Positions 22,208 through 34,934 of a stretch of DNA of 64,000 nt are shown one piece after another. Position numbers and translations under genes: made by a program. The notes below the pieces were generated by a model. The model was not told where the DNA came from. It saw only the letters and a program-made list of their open reading frames with translations, and did not search any database. The DNA lies in contig KN834863.1 of the NCBI GenBank assembly GCA_000827265.1, forward strand, positions 3,859 through 67,858, read 5' to 3'. The first letter of the stretch is position 1; every line of letters starts with the position of its first letter. This DNA is from Collybiopsis luxurians FD-317 M1 (lineage: Eukaryota > Basidiomycota > Agaricomycetes > Agaricales > Omphalotaceae).

Positions 22208-24071
22208 CGACTCTTGCCGCTTCCATTCCTGATTCACTCCGCGCTCAATTTTCCCTGTGCCTGTAGAAAATAAAACATCTATTCATTGACATGCAAATTG
22301 TCATGTGTGAGAGCCTACCTGTTCAAATATTTATATTTTTCTCTATACATGGTTCATGGGAGACCTTTGATGGAGTACAAGCAAATTCACTTGATTACTA
22401 ACTTGATCCCATTTAATCAAGTTAACTTATCATTTCGTACACTTGGACAAATCAACTTGCCAGTCTCTGAAAAATGTAACTAGCTTGTGCTTCACTCAAA
22501 AGTGTGTGTTGCTGCTTGGAATCATTCCGAAGCATTTGCAATATTCCGACCCGCTCCATTATCTAACCGGAGCGCATCGTCACATTGCAGAATCTGAGTA
22601 ACTTAAATGCCGTTGCCGTGGCACTTGAGCTATTGATAAAGCAAGTGAATAATTATTATCAGCTCTTGGAATACCAATGAAACTGTAAATAATTTAAAAA
22701 CTTGCTGTACCAAGATGATTTGTATGATATCATTTTTCATAGTTGGTCTCTCCACTGTATTTATCGGATATTGAAAACCAATTTCCAAATTGAAGTGTTT
22801 ACCAATGGAACTTGTCTCTTTACTCACTGTTGCATGCTGTAAATTGTAGAATATGAGTTATTGGTATGAACAAGCTGTGAATACTTGTAAAATTGAATAA
22901 CAAACTTGACTTTTTCAGTCATTCTAATATATATACATTATAATTAAACTTAGATGTACATTCTAAACATCAGTCTCACCAACTTCTGTAATTTGCCAAG
23001 ATGTTGGATGTTGTGTCAGGAAGAAGCCAAGTGAAATGATGGGACTTGATACCATGATAGGCAATTGACAGTGCTCATGCTGATATGCTGTTCCAGCTGG
23101 AGCTTGCTACTCACCATTGAATGTTCAAAAAGCATGATTCTTACACAGCACATAGTACTGTACCACACAGTTTCTAATTGTCATCAGGAGCAAGTATACT
23201 ACAGATAGAGAGCGAAAAAGCTACAAAAACCTTGAGGTTACTCACCTCCTGCTGGAACATAATGCAGCCATTGATGTCCCTAAGTGAGAGTTGTACAAAA
23301 GCAACCAATACATACAAGATTCCTGCAAAATAAGTGATAAAAAAGCAGTCCAAGCTATAAGCAATTATTGGAAGCATTGCAATCATGATCTCTGTGGCCT
23401 GGTGGGCGATGGATGAAGGTTTAAAGGAGGTCCTACTCGTACTGTCCCAACCGATCGACCTCCAAGATTGTTGTGATCCGACACTTTGACCGGAACTAGC
23501 AACTCCCATATAAGGCTTAGCAATAATTTTTTGTAGATTAATCAGATAATTACTGCGGTATTAGTGATACATAGAACAGTGTAGAACTTACCCTTACCTT
23601 GTAGATATTTTTAGAATACCTACCGTAGAGTATGAACTGCCCACTCCGAAGGCCGACAATAATACAGACAATTACTTATTTTACCTTCATCATTCCGAGC
23701 CTAATGGCTCAGAGGCACCACTGCGCACCTAACCTACAAAAAAAAATATGGGTAACCCTATACATGTTCCCTATTAAATATGGTTGTACCCACTAACAGA
23801 TATGGTGACATGTCCTAACCAAAGAATGGTCTATTTCTGACATGAATGCTGTAAAATATGCCGTACATGTAAACTTCATGCAACTCAATCCAAATATCAA
23901 ATATCAAATACAAACAGACATTGGAATTTTGTCAAGATCTCAACATGCAAAACTTCATGCAAACAGCTGCACAACTTGGATATAACTCTATGCACCCTCC
24001 TGGAGTCCATCATACTGGCTCTGGAGCATATGATTGGATATAAGTGGCATGGCAGCAAATGTTTATAAGCG
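22208..24071. other. AT-rich intergenic region
   Basis: No gene is recognised. A minus-strand open frame at 23174-23509 has one or two hydrophobic stretches (AGILYVLVAFVQL) but no known family. Near 23895-23975 there are words resembling one end of MITE family A (AAACTTCATGCAAACAGCTG). Confidence 0.4.
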
Positions 24072-24455
24072 GTACTATTTTGAATGGAAGTTCAGTCATG
24101 TGTCATGGACACCTCTGAACTGAACTGAATTAGCCATCCACCATGCATCATACTGGAGTCTGAACTACTATTGGTCCAGTCACATTTTCAGCATTTTGGC
24201 TGCCAAGCAATAATATTGGAATTTTTTGTTGGAGAACATATCAATGAATCAAAGTGTAGTGTTTCAGCTTCAATCCTTAGAAGCAATCTATTATGTACAG
24301 TATAGAGCCTGACTTCCAGACCAGTGCTAATAATGAACTTAACTAAACTTTAAATGCATCATGTATCAGTACTACAGTAGTGACTTTGAACTATTGAACT
24401 GAACTTGACCATTCATCATGCGTCATAGTCAAAGAACTTCCATTCAAAATAGTAC
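24072..24455. mobile_element. Inverted-repeat element, probable MITE
   Basis: GTACTATTTTGAATGGAAGT begins a 22-base left arm (24072-24093) that is perfectly inverted at 24434-24455. Imperfect pairing continues inward around GAACTGAACTTGA-like words and CATGATG/CATCATG. No target duplication was identified and there is no coding content. Confidence 0.6.
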
Positions 24456-24859
24456 AGTAACAGATAAGTATCATGTGTGGAAGTTGCTGATTCATTCCTC
24501 AGAACCTGCATGGTACAGTCAATCCAATGAGGAAATGTATAGAAGTTTGAGGATGAAATCAATGCCATTCTATCCGATACAAACTGCCAGTTGCTTTGCC
24601 TAGATTTTAACTGCCGAGCATGTTGATAGAAATAAGAAGTCAACTTTGCACTCAGGTGAAAAGCTTAGGCATTCTTTTAAATAACAGAGTCCAATAGAAT
24701 GCCTTCAATGGATGGAGCAAACAACCTGATAACTGGCCTACTAATTATAAGAAAGGCTGTGACTAAGGAAGTTCAAATAAGCAAAAACATGCAACAAATA
24801 ACCAGGGCTCAGGGTCAATATTACCAACAACTGACTTACAGTCATTGACCATTCAACGG
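24456..24859. other. No gene recognised
   Basis: CpG-poor spacer between two non-autonomous elements. Confidence 0.4.
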
Positions 24860-25349
24860 CAGTGTTTGCCTTAAGACCCAAGGTCTTAATTAAGTTAAGG
24901 CCTTATTAATTGACAAGGGGTTAACTTCAATGACCAGCTTAATTTGCTTAAATAGGAGTCTTAATTAACATGTAACTTCTTAGATGAATTTTTTTTTGGC
25001 TACCGCTGTCCCGCTGTCCTCATTGCACTGCACACTCAGAATGCATGCTGCAGCTTGTGGGTTCTGTTTTGAAGCTATTGAGGTCCTTTTTGGAGGAGAA
25101 AATGGCATTGCAACAAAATGGACTAAACATTGTACTGCTGCCGGACTGAGTGCGTTGTCTATGAGCTCTGGTGTGAGGGGGTGAAGAGGGTAATAAATTG
25201 TCAGATAATGGTGCAAATGTAACAGGAGAAACTGAATTTTGTTTTAATACCTTAACCAACCCTTACTTTGAAATCAAGTCAAGGCCAAATTAAATGTTAG
25301 GACCTTGATTTGTGGAGGTACCCTTAATCAAGGCCTTAGACAAACACTG
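24860..25349. mobile_element. hAT-like non-autonomous element
   Basis: The ends CAGTGTTTGCCTTAAG and CCTTAGACAAACACTG are inverted, and the flanks TTCAACGG (24852-24859) and TTCAATGG (25350-25357) form an 8 bp duplication differing at one CpG-to-TpG site. The interior has repeated CTTAATTAAG/AAGGCCTTA words and no transposase. Confidence 0.8.
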
Positions 25350-25357
25350 TTCAATGG

Positions 25358-26538
25358 GACAGATTTTGGTAACTTGATCCGAGTGCACTCTATAATCTAT
25401 TTCTCACAGAAATTCTGCACCGGGCATAAATCTAAGTTGATCATCAGTTTCAAATGTTGAAGTCGTTGTACTCAAGTTCTGACTTCTGTTTTAAGTGCCA
25501 TGAGCGAAAACTTGATTTCCACCACAAGTGAGACCAGATATCAAGACGATCCGATTCGGGCCACACAGTCCCGCTTTCGGTCCCACACTTGCAAGTTGCC
25601 ACCTAATCTGATCAACTAAAAAAAATGCTCATGCACATTGCACAGTACACGCTAATGATGTTTTGCAGGTCCTGGGGCACATAGGTGCCTCTAGACCATG
25701 GAATGACCATTTCTAAGCTCTATAGACTTCAGTTATCTTAAAGAACTGAGATTATTGCCATACTGTTGCTTGTCCCAGCCATTTGCTCAAAAATCCAGAT
25801 TTATCTTCAGGGCCAAGTCCCATAACCACAAATAAATGCTTCAAGACATGCCTAAGCTCCAATCCTAATCATAACAAATTCATAGGAGACAGCAGTGGTC
25901 AAGGGACGGCAATATCTTCATTTGTCCCATCGGATGCTTGTCCCATTGAAATTTTGAATGGTCAATGACTGTACTATGAATTTAAACACTTCCGGCCTCG
26001 GTCGAACCAGGTTCTTGGAGTAGTGTGGGACTCCTCGGAACTTTGGCTCTGGCCATACGACTTAGATCCCGACACTGTTTACCGATAGGCGAGGGGCGGG
26101 CTCATCTGATGCAAGACAGGGGCATATGCTGTTCAGCTTATTAGCATATATCCCTTTTCGGACATACACTCCCAGGATATTAATGACCCGGTCACTACGG
26201 AGCTTTCACTACAGCTGTCGCGGGAACAAAATGATGCAAACAAAGCGCCGTATACTGTCGATCGACGGGAAGTTCAAAAATGGAGTGGGAGTATCGGCCC
26301 CCTAAAACTCCATCTACATACAGTGGTTCTTGATATCGACGGAATATTTTTGTGAATTGCCCTGTTTCACTTAACAGGAACGTCCAACTAAATATTGCAT
26401 TTCGCAATATTTAGTAGAACATTCTATCAAGTTTTTCGGGGTTCAGTCTTTCCCCGGGCGGTGGTTTATAACTCTTACAGAATGCGGAAATTACAGTGTC
26501 CTTTTCCATCCCTCGTTACTTCCTGTGGATGTATAGTG
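25358..26538. promoter_or_regulatory. Upstream region of the GMC gene, with palindrome
   Basis: No separate gene seen. From about 25980 the sequence keeps many CpGs, in contrast to the gene that follows. CTAAATATTGC (26388-26398) and GCAATATTTAG (26404-26414) form a perfect 11 bp stem with a 5-base loop. A TATA-like TTTATAACT lies at about 26464. A possible earlier ATG for the GMC protein is at 26482. Confidence 0.45.
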
Positions 26539-29136
26539 ATGTATCTCACTGTTCTGCTTTCCACTTCGCTTTTCGCTTCCATTGCTCTTGGGAGACTGTT
26601 TTCCGATGCATCTGAACTTCCAAATAACATTCAATATGATTATATTATTGTCGGTGGTACGACTGTCTTTGGCGGCCCAGGAACTGTGCTGGTTGATTCA
26701 ATTTTGATCTATGACCCAGGTGGTGCAGCAGGGAGTGTTCTGTCTAATCGTCTCTCAGAAGATTCCAATATAAGGGTCCTTCTCATTGAAGCTGGCTCAG
26801 GGTAAGGGCTTTAAGATCTGAGCTATCATGGAAAGCTAATTGAATCTTGTAGTGACTTTAATAATTTGAACATTGAGGTTCCCTGGCTTGCTGGCGTTTT
26901 GGAGCATTCCCAATTTGCACGTATCAAGCTCATGTACATTGTCTTTTTAATATGTTACGCTGATGGCCCCCTGTGAGCAGGATTGGAATTTTACAACAGA
27001 AGCCAACCTAGGGTTAAACAACCGTTCCATTGCCTATCCCCGAGGCTTTGTTCTTGGAGGATCAACTTGTATTAGTATGACAAATTCCTCCAGTCTAGCA
27101 CCGGGATATCAAATTTTAAACTTCTATTGCAGACTTCATGGCATATACCCGAGGTACAAGGGATGACTTTAATCGCTGGGCTGCAGTGACAGGAGACAAT
27201 GGATGGTCTTGGGATTCACTCTTTCCATACATGCTAAAGGTAAGACTGGTGCTGCAATATGGAAAGCATTTTCTTTGATACATCTTAGATGGAAAAGCTC
27301 ACCAGTCCAGTTGACCACCGCAATACCTCTATGGAGGTGCTTCCATCAATTCATGGGCATGATGGTTGGTATCAAGCTGTCTCTTACTGGAAACACCAAC
27401 TTAAGGCAATTGAGTAGGGCCCGTTGGTACAAGTGTATCTGGGCTTCGCCTTCCCACAGATTCTAGGATTTTGGGTGCCTCCTCGGAACTTTCAGCTGAG
27501 TTCCCATTCAATATAGATACAAACTCCGGTGATCCCATTGGAATTAGTCAGCTTTGGGCATTTATAATTGACACTCATAGTTGCTTATAAGAATCTTTAC
27601 ACAGGTTGGGCTCAGTTTACAGTATATACCTCAATCCATAACTTAAAAATCAAGCTAAACCCTGTTCATACTAGATTGCCAATGGTCAACGTGTCAATGC
27701 TGCAACCGCATTCTTGGAACCAGCTCTTTCACGCAGCAACCTCGACATCCTAGTAAATACACATGTGACAAAAATTGTTCAAACCGGATCTCAGGAAAAG
27801 ACTCCAATATTTCGTGGGGTGGAATTTGCTCAAAATGCATTAGGTTTGCCTCTGAATTTAACATCTTCAAGTGTAGAGTTAGTGCAAATGCACTTTTTAG
27901 GACCTGTCTTCTCCTTAAATGCCAGTAGAGAAGTTATTCTATCTGCCGGCGCTGTCAAGACTCCTCATTTGTGTAAGTCTGTATGCTGGCCAATTAAAGA
28001 GCTCCAGCGTAACATTACCTGATACCAGTAATGCTCTCGGGAATTGGGGACCCTGATCATCTTTCAGCTGTTGGTGTCAGTCCCATTGTCAATCTCCCCG
28101 ATGTCGGACAGAACTTGCAAGTAAGCACAATAAACTCACATTTGCCTGAGATATGCATCTTGTGTTCTAATGGACTGTGTTATAGGATCATGCCCTGCTA
28201 ACCATCCAATTCACAGTGAATTCCACTGACACGCTGGACAATCTTTCTCAGAATACAACATTTCTAGAGCAGCAACTGGAACTATGGCAGGCAAATCGAA
28301 CCGGTGAACTTGTCTTGCCTTCATCAAATCAATGGGGATGGTTCAGGCTACCAGAAAATTCATCCATATTCAAAAATCACAGTGACCCTAGTGCCGGTCC
28401 AACATCAGCCCATTTTGAATTTTTATTAACTGTGCGTCGTAGGGTGATTTTCTCCGCAATGGTTAGCTTAATTTCATAATTAGGATGCCTTTTTCTCTTT
28501 TGCAGGTCCAACTCCAAATGAGGGGCATTACTTTACTATTTTCACAAATGTAGTTTCCCCTGCTGCTCGTGAGTGCTTTTATCACAGTACTATTCTGCCT
28601 TGTGTCATGGTAAATCTTTAGGAGGACAAATTTCAATTAACTCAACAAATCCCTTTGATAGTCCCGTCATTGACTCAAACATTTTGGGAAGCAATTTTGA
28701 CAGACTGACCATGCGTGAGGCAGTTAAGTCAGCAAGACGTTTTATGTCTGCTTCAGCCTGGGAAGGATGGATTCTTGATGAGTTTGGGGCATCTAAGCAA
28801 GCTCAGACAGATGATGAAATTGATCAGTTTGTCAGTAATAATACTGTCACTGTGGACCATGTATCTTGTACTGTTTCTATGGGTAAAGCTGGGGATACAA
28901 GCAAAGGAAGTGGTGCATTAAATCCTGACTTGACAGTCAAGGGGGCTATGGGACTGAGAGTTGTGGACGCATCTGTATTTGTAAGCATTTCTTATCCTAT
29001 TGCATTATTGTTCTGATTGTTGGTTTTTGGGTCTCTCTGTTAGCCGTTTGTACCTTCGGCACACACTCAGACACCGACATACATAGTTGCTGAGCGAGCT
29101 GTAGATTTGATCAAAGCCTATCAAGGCCATTCTTGA
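26539..29136 (+). CDS. Secreted GMC-family FAD oxidoreductase
   Basis: Predicted flavoenzyme oxidising an alcohol or sugar (aryl-alcohol oxidase-like), about 600 residues. A signal peptide (MYLTVLLSTSLFASIALG) leads to the FAD dinucleotide motif YDYIIVGGGAAGSVLSNRL, completed across intron 1. The GMC signature follows (IAYPRGFVLGGSTCINFMAY), then FRGVEFAQNA, MLSGIGDPDHLSAVGV with NLPDVGQNLQDH, and the active site VDHVSCTVSMG with the second catalytic histidine in PSAHTQTPTY. The C-terminus AERAVDLIKAYQGHS ends cleanly. About a dozen introns interrupt it; two junctions are unclear. Near 26920-26980 no phase-correct canonical donor was found. Between about 27350 and 27440 the frame changes, so either an atypical intron or a lesion is present. 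The body is strikingly CpG-poor, yet no stop lies in conserved blocks. Confidence 0.7.
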
Positions 29137-29139
29137 TTT

Positions 29140-30140
29140 TTAACCACCTAAATGAATTTGCTGTGTTTTAGTTTTGATTCTGACATTTTCAATGTCCATT
29201 ACTGGACTAATAAGTGTCACACACAAATCATTTTGGTTTTCATTGTGATTTTTTGTAAAAAAAGTGAGTCTTGCAGGACACAGAAGTAGAATTTCATGTG
29301 TCGCTAGTTTCAGCTCCTCTTCTGTTTCAATTTCAGAAGGACAGTCCTTTACTTCAGCTGTGTGCAACATCCCAGCCTCTTCAGTTTGTTCCATAACCAA
29401 AGGTTTGATATGAACAACATAGGCTGGTATTCTGTTACACAACAATGTGTCCATTGCAGCTGCTCCAATAAGGCTAATAGGTGTCTCTTTAGTTTCAGGA
29501 TCCAATTTTTTTTCTACAGGACTTCATTCTGATTGAACTTTAGTCCCTCATTTGGTCCTCTTCTTCTGCTGTTGCAGAGCTGGTGTACAAAGAATCTTCA
29601 GTACTTGTTCTGGAACAGATTTAGTATTGGGAGTAGAATGTAAACCCCCTGTACATTTCTGTATCCATTGTCGAGTCTGTTTATATAAGGGAAGGTTGGA
29701 GGAATGCTCATTGGAATTTACTATCGCTGAAGCTTGCAGTGTCTTTTCAGAGTAACCACACTTTGCCTTGCTGATATGGTACTCCTTCCCACACTCAAAA
29801 TTTTATTGTAGCCTTGCATCCATTCAGTATATATCAACCATTCATTCATTCCAAGTACAACTGGATTGTCAGAAGGCTGTTTCAGATGCTCAGCAGCTAC
29901 CTTCTCCACAACTTCATCTTCTGCAACAATAACAGCATCTAACTCCTCCTTTTCAATATTCCCCTTATACTTCTCTTTTCCTACCCCCCCTTTAGCTTCT
30001 CCTTGTGCAATGTCTTCTCCATACACAATTCCTTCTGCAATTGCAGCAGAAATTTGGATGTTCCTTTCTGTTAGACCTGAGCTATTCTATGTAGATAGGT
30101 TGCGTTGTGTAGTAGATATGAGAATACAAGGTTAATTGTG
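29140..30140 (-). mobile_element. Decayed retroelement-like coding, possibly Gypsy gag-pol
   Basis: The minus strand has a continuous series of protein-like pieces. The 29505-29140 segment reads ETKETPISLIGAAAMDTLL then RIPAYVVHIKP, resembling the segment before the reverse transcriptase of basidiomycete Ty3/Gypsy polyproteins. Upstream pieces carry SVPEQVLKILCTPALQQQKK, a lysine/glutamate-rich stretch and WLIYTEWMQGYNKI. No protease, RT or integrase motif was seen, and stops separate the pieces. The assignment rests on one short similarity recalled by eye. Confidence 0.4.
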
Positions 30141-31119
30141 TACTGAAATATTAATTGTAGATGTTCCCCAGGTCCAGGGGAAGAGGAACTACATGTTCAG
30201 TAACAATGACCATAGTCAAGAGTGGTTATGTGCAGAGCAAGATGTGGATAATACATAGGACCATAGCAGTATGGACTTATGCTAAGGGGAACTGGAGTCA
30301 ATGTTGGGGAATGTTGAGGACAGTTCTGAGTGTGGCACATTGCATTCTGCCAATGCACAGTTATTCTGTTAGCTAGACAGAAGAAAAAATACAAACTATG
30401 ATTGGGAAAATAATGGAAATTTACAGGAGATGAGAGCAAAAAGAGAATAGAGATGATAGTTCAGGTAATAACAGTGTGAAGTTCCCTGGGGGAACTTTAC
30501 TGACTTATATATGTACACTGGAAATACCCACACAAAGATCTAGTAATAGCTGTACAGGTTTGTTGTGAGGGGATCATTTGTCTCAGTAATATGGTTAAGG
30601 AGACATCCGTATGACTAGGGGAACTTAATACATTGAACAAAGTGATTATTAATTGAACAGACACTTCATGCAGCAATCAGACTGGAAGCTGGAAGCTTGA
30701 CATGTGAATGACAGGTGCCAATTGACCAAATGAGTACATGTAGCTGTGCAGGGGAAGAAAACAAATGGGGGGAAGGAAGAGAAATGAAAGAAACAGGTTA
30801 GGGCACTTGACACCCTGCTGTTGGTAGTGGGCCAATGCTGCCGCATGGCAGTTACTTGTGCCCTGTGCAGTGGTGCCAATCAGTATCTAGTGACTTAAAT
30901 GCCACTGACCTAACTTAGTCTAGACTTGAAATGGTTTGTAATTTATTATCATGACAGCTTTAATACAATACTTTGTGTCATCAATATTACGCCATTAATA
31001 TAAAATTGCCTGTAAAGGATCAGGCACGGAATTCACCACCACAAAAACTCGGCATTTCATTACATTCCATGCACTTGTAATAACATTACCCTCCCTTAGA
31101 ACCTTTGAGCCCTCAAAAA
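30141..31119. other. No gene; contains a dispersed repeat
   Basis: CpG-poor spacer. The only recognised item is the repeat copy at 30804-30943. Confidence 0.4.
30804..30943 (+). repeat. Dispersed repeat, copy 2 (CpG-depleted)
   Basis: Matches the reverse complement of 10048-10188. Where copy 1 reads CACGGTGGCGCCAATGAG, this copy reads CAGTGGTGCCAATCAG: CpGs have become TpG/CpA. Confidence 0.75.
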
Positions 31120-33018
31120 GGACTGTGAGCAAAGTAACTTGTCAAGTTACTTTTTCAATTCAGTTAAGTTACTTGCAAGTAACTTTTTTTTCCCACACTT
31201 GACAGTTTAACTTGCCGAGGCTCAGCACAATATAACTTCACTAGAACATTATCATCAATTCATTAATGAGGTTATTCGGCGCTTCATACATTGTTTTACA
31301 TGAATCCTGAGGAGGATGGGGCTCTGGAGTGGAATATGTTAGAGATCTTTTTGCCAGTTTTGAAAATTCAATTCTAATTGTACCTCGACATTTCTACTCC
31401 TGGTTGTCAGCAGTTAATAGTATTTAAGTAATTGCTTGATGTACAAATAAAATGGCTCCTAGATGTCATTTGAAAAGTAGACAAAACCTATTCTTTCTCC
31501 TTCTGAATGCTATCTGTTAAGATGTGGATATCAATGCAGCTACTATCAGTATAAGTATGTGCCAAGGAATGGTTTAACTCACCTCAGTTGATGGTGGACA
31601 AGGGTCTGAGGTGGTTGGATGTGGTGGGTATAGTTTATCTGTAAGCTGACAACATGGGCAGAAGCAAATGAAATAGGCAAGGAAAACCAAATATAGTACA
31701 GTNNNNNNNNNNNNNNNNNNNNNNNNNNNNNNNNNNNNNNNNNNNNNNNNNNNNNNNNNNNNNNNNNNNNNNNNNNNNNNNNNNNNNNNNNNNNNNNNNN
31801 NNNNNNNNNNNNNNNNNNNNNNNNNNNNNNNNNNNNNNNNNNNNNNNNNNNNNNNNNNNNNNNNNNNNNNNNNNNNNNNNNNNNNNNNNNNNNNNNNNNN
31901 NNNNNNNNNNNNNNNNNNNNNNNNNNNNNNNNNNNNNNNNNNNNNNNNNNNNNNNNNNNNNNNNNNNNNNNNNNNNNNNNNNNNNNNNNNNNNNNNNNNN
32001 NNNNNNNNNNNNNNNNNNNNNNNNNNNNNNNNNNNNNNNNNNNNNNNNNNNNNNNNNNNNNNNNNNNNNNNNNNNNNNNNNNNNNNNNNNNNNNNNNNNN
32101 NNNNNNNNNNNNNNNNNNNNNNNNNNNNNNNNNNNNNNNNNNNNNNNNNNNNNNNNNNCTCGCAGGATAAGGAAACTTACTCAACAGAGCATCAACATCA
32201 CTATCCATCCAGAATTTGAATGAGATTACCAGTTTGATCAATTTGAAGCAGTTTGAACACCCCGGGAATTACTTAACATGCCAATGTGTTGCATTGCTTG
32301 AATAGAAAGACAAAAATAGCAATTAAATGAAATGTAATGTTTAAATATGAGCATAGTGAGTGCAGGGGCAGTAAGTGAGTAAAAGCCTTCGAAGAGCTAT
32401 TGTTATTGTGAACCTGGAGTATGCTTACAGTTAGAATGCCAATTGGCAGTTCAGAAGGAGAAGCATCTTTTCTAAAAATGCAGTCCCCAATTTGCAGAAA
32501 GGATTAGAGCACATATCCAGTATTTAAGGTGCGTTGCCTGTATTACAGTAGTATTGGGTTGACTATCCCTAATGCTATATCCTATATCAAGACATCTTGA
32601 AGGGGCTCTGTATCATGCAAGGCTCTAACTGTATCACCTGTGCAATGATTTCCATGATTGGGGCTTCACTCGCTACTGTAAAAGCCTGGAATTACGGAGC
32701 TTATTTTTCTAATTAATTGACATGATACCATTGCAGCTATGAAGGAGGATCACATTGGACTGGGGTCCGGAGCAAGGGCTGCATGGATTTAGCATTATGC
32801 GGAGCTCTGATGTCTGCCTTAATCGCAGCTGATGTGGCTGCACTATTGACAACAAGTTAATAAGTTAGCGGAGTTTCAAAATTCAAAGTCCGCTAACTTG
32901 ACAAGTTACTTTGCACCGACAAAGTAACTTTGGTGGCAAGTAACTTAAGTAACTTAAGTTACTTTTGTAAGGACAAGTTAGCGGAGTTTCAATCTGACAA
33001 GTTACTTTGTCAGTCACC
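31120..33018. mobile_element. hAT-like element with AAGTTACTT subterminal repeats
   Basis: CTCAAAAA is duplicated at 31112-31119 and 33019-33026. The left end (GGACTGTGAGCAAAGTAACTT) and the complement of the right end (GGTGACTGACAAAGTAACTT) are related inverted repeats. Both termini are crowded with AAGTAACTT/AAGTTACTT words, and CGCTAACTTG blocks recur on the right. The interior contains the assembly gap, so a transposase cannot be ruled in or out. Confidence 0.7.
31703..32158. other. Assembly gap (456 N)
   Basis: Run of unresolved bases inside the hAT-like element; any open frame drawn across it is meaningless. Confidence 1.
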
Positions 33019-33058
33019 CTCAAAAAGGTTCATATGAGTTGCTCATACCAGGCACATG

Positions 33059-33620
33059 CTTCCCCCATGATTTGCTTAGTTAGGGGAAGAAGTTTTCTTC
33101 CAAATGTGATGGTGTTCTTTAAGTTGCTTTTGCCACACCACCCTGCAACTCTCCCCTTCTCTCTTATTATCCTCTAATTCTCTCTCAAAATCTTCCTGTC
33201 TCAACAAGCACAAGGACCTCCCTTCTGATGAAGAATACAATGAGTTTGAATCCTCAGGCGAGGATGAGCTTGACAAAGAGTCCACTACTGAGGTGCCCCA
33301 ACCTCATTCAACCCAATCTTTGGCTCTTACTTCCATGTCAACATTGGTACCTTCCAAGAAGCAAAGGAAGTTGAAGTCAGATGACAATGTGCCATTATCT
33401 TCCTCTACAAAAACACCATGATCAAAGTCCAAGCAAAATGAGCAGGAATTGGCTCACATGTTCAGGATGGATCAGCCTCATTGGCCTTTGGATAAGATCA
33501 TCTCTCCTGACTGGAACAAACATGGGGCTTCACTTCAAATCATTTTTTGCAATTTCTTTAGCTCCTCAAAAAGTCCAGAGGCACCTGTAAGGCCCAACTA
33601 CAGCTTTAATATAAGCAAAA
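33059..33620 (+). pseudogene. Hypothetical coding fragment, acidic
   Basis: The plus strand reads DLPSDEEYNEFESSGEDELD, a Ser/Thr-rich stretch, a basic patch (PSKKQRKLKSDD), a TGA, then QNEQELAHMFRMDQPHWPLD. No family recognised. It may be the N-terminal part of a transposon or host gene. Confidence 0.3.
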
Positions 33621-34934
33621 TGAGGGCACCATTGTGCTTATATATATAAGGCTTTAAGGGGGGGGTTCCACTGATGGTTAAATATGAAAAAAAAAAATTC
33701 AATGAACATGAACTCAAGTGTCATTTTTGAGGTGTCTGAGGTAGTAGGGTATATAATCATGTAATCTCACTCTAAAGTCCAAATGAACTCATATTGTGAA
33801 GCCTTCTATAATGGCTATATTAGGAGGTTATAAAAAGGTAAAATATTACCTTATTTAGCTTATAGCAACTGGAGTTGGCATTTGTTTATACATGTTTATA
33901 TGAGAAAAATGATCACCTGAAGAAGGTCTTTGGCATCCATATAATTTTTCTCATTTTTCCCCATGGAACTTGTAATGCATCTTCTCACATGGGGAGTGAT
34001 CTGATAGAGGTCATGAGGGTACCAAAATGATTGCCTCACTTCTCTCTACATTTTTTGAAAAAACCCTCTGGAGCATGGGAAAATAGTTTCCTAATATGGT
34101 AACTCCTATGTAGTACTTGGAGTCAATGTAGATAGGACATATAGAAAATGTCTACACATATTCAACTTGGACATAATATATACAAAGTGTATTCAACCTG
34201 TATACAACTCAGACTCAATGTATACAAGGTGTGTTCAACTTGTATCTCATGTATACAACTTGGACGTGGCCTCAATCTATAGTATACAACTTGTATACAA
34301 CTGAGCTGGCCTCTAACTAATGCCATATACAAAATCTATACAATTTGTATACAAACTTTCCAGGCTTCAATTTTAATTTTTGTGAGATACTCTAAGTTGG
34401 AAAGTTATTTTAAATAATTTAATATAATTTTTCAAAATTTTTTCAAGGGCAGTATTCACCTTGTCATCACAATGTGTACCTTATATTAAAATGCCAAGCC
34501 GGTAGGCTGTGGCATTGATACATCAATAAATAATTCATATTCCCTTACCCTGGGAATAACTCCCCCAATACCTCCAGTGTATTTCCCTTCAAGCAAGGCC
34601 ATCACTTGACCTCATTGCATCAAGTGTTCACTGTCACTGATCTGATCTCTTGAGTGCCTACTGTGCTTATCTTTCTCAATGTCTGCCTCCAACCCTGTCT
34701 GTATTGTTCAACTGTGGGAACTCTGAGCTCCCTCTCATCCTGCCCCACTGCTACTTCTGCCCACTTGCACCCATCATTTTTTTTCATCCATGAGAAGTCA
34801 TTATGCTGCACTTCTCATTGCTGTTCAACTGTGGGAAGTTCTGATCTCACCCTTACTGCTATGTCTGCTCATTGCATTGTCATTCTCACCTCTCCCCCTT
34901 GCCTCTTCTGAGTGCTTCGGCACTCCCATTCTCC
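33621..34934. repeat. AT-rich spacer with GTATACAACTTG array
   Basis: From about 34130 to 34360 the words TATACAACT, TATTCAACTTG and GTATACAAG recur about ten times in irregular spacing, a degenerate minisatellite. Around 34690-34850 the phrase GTTCAACTGTGGGAA occurs twice. No coding content. Confidence 0.5.

Noticed and set aside
31579..32241. 220-residue minus-strand frame across the gap
   Set aside because: It exists only because the run of N contains no stops; the flanking parts have no protein character.
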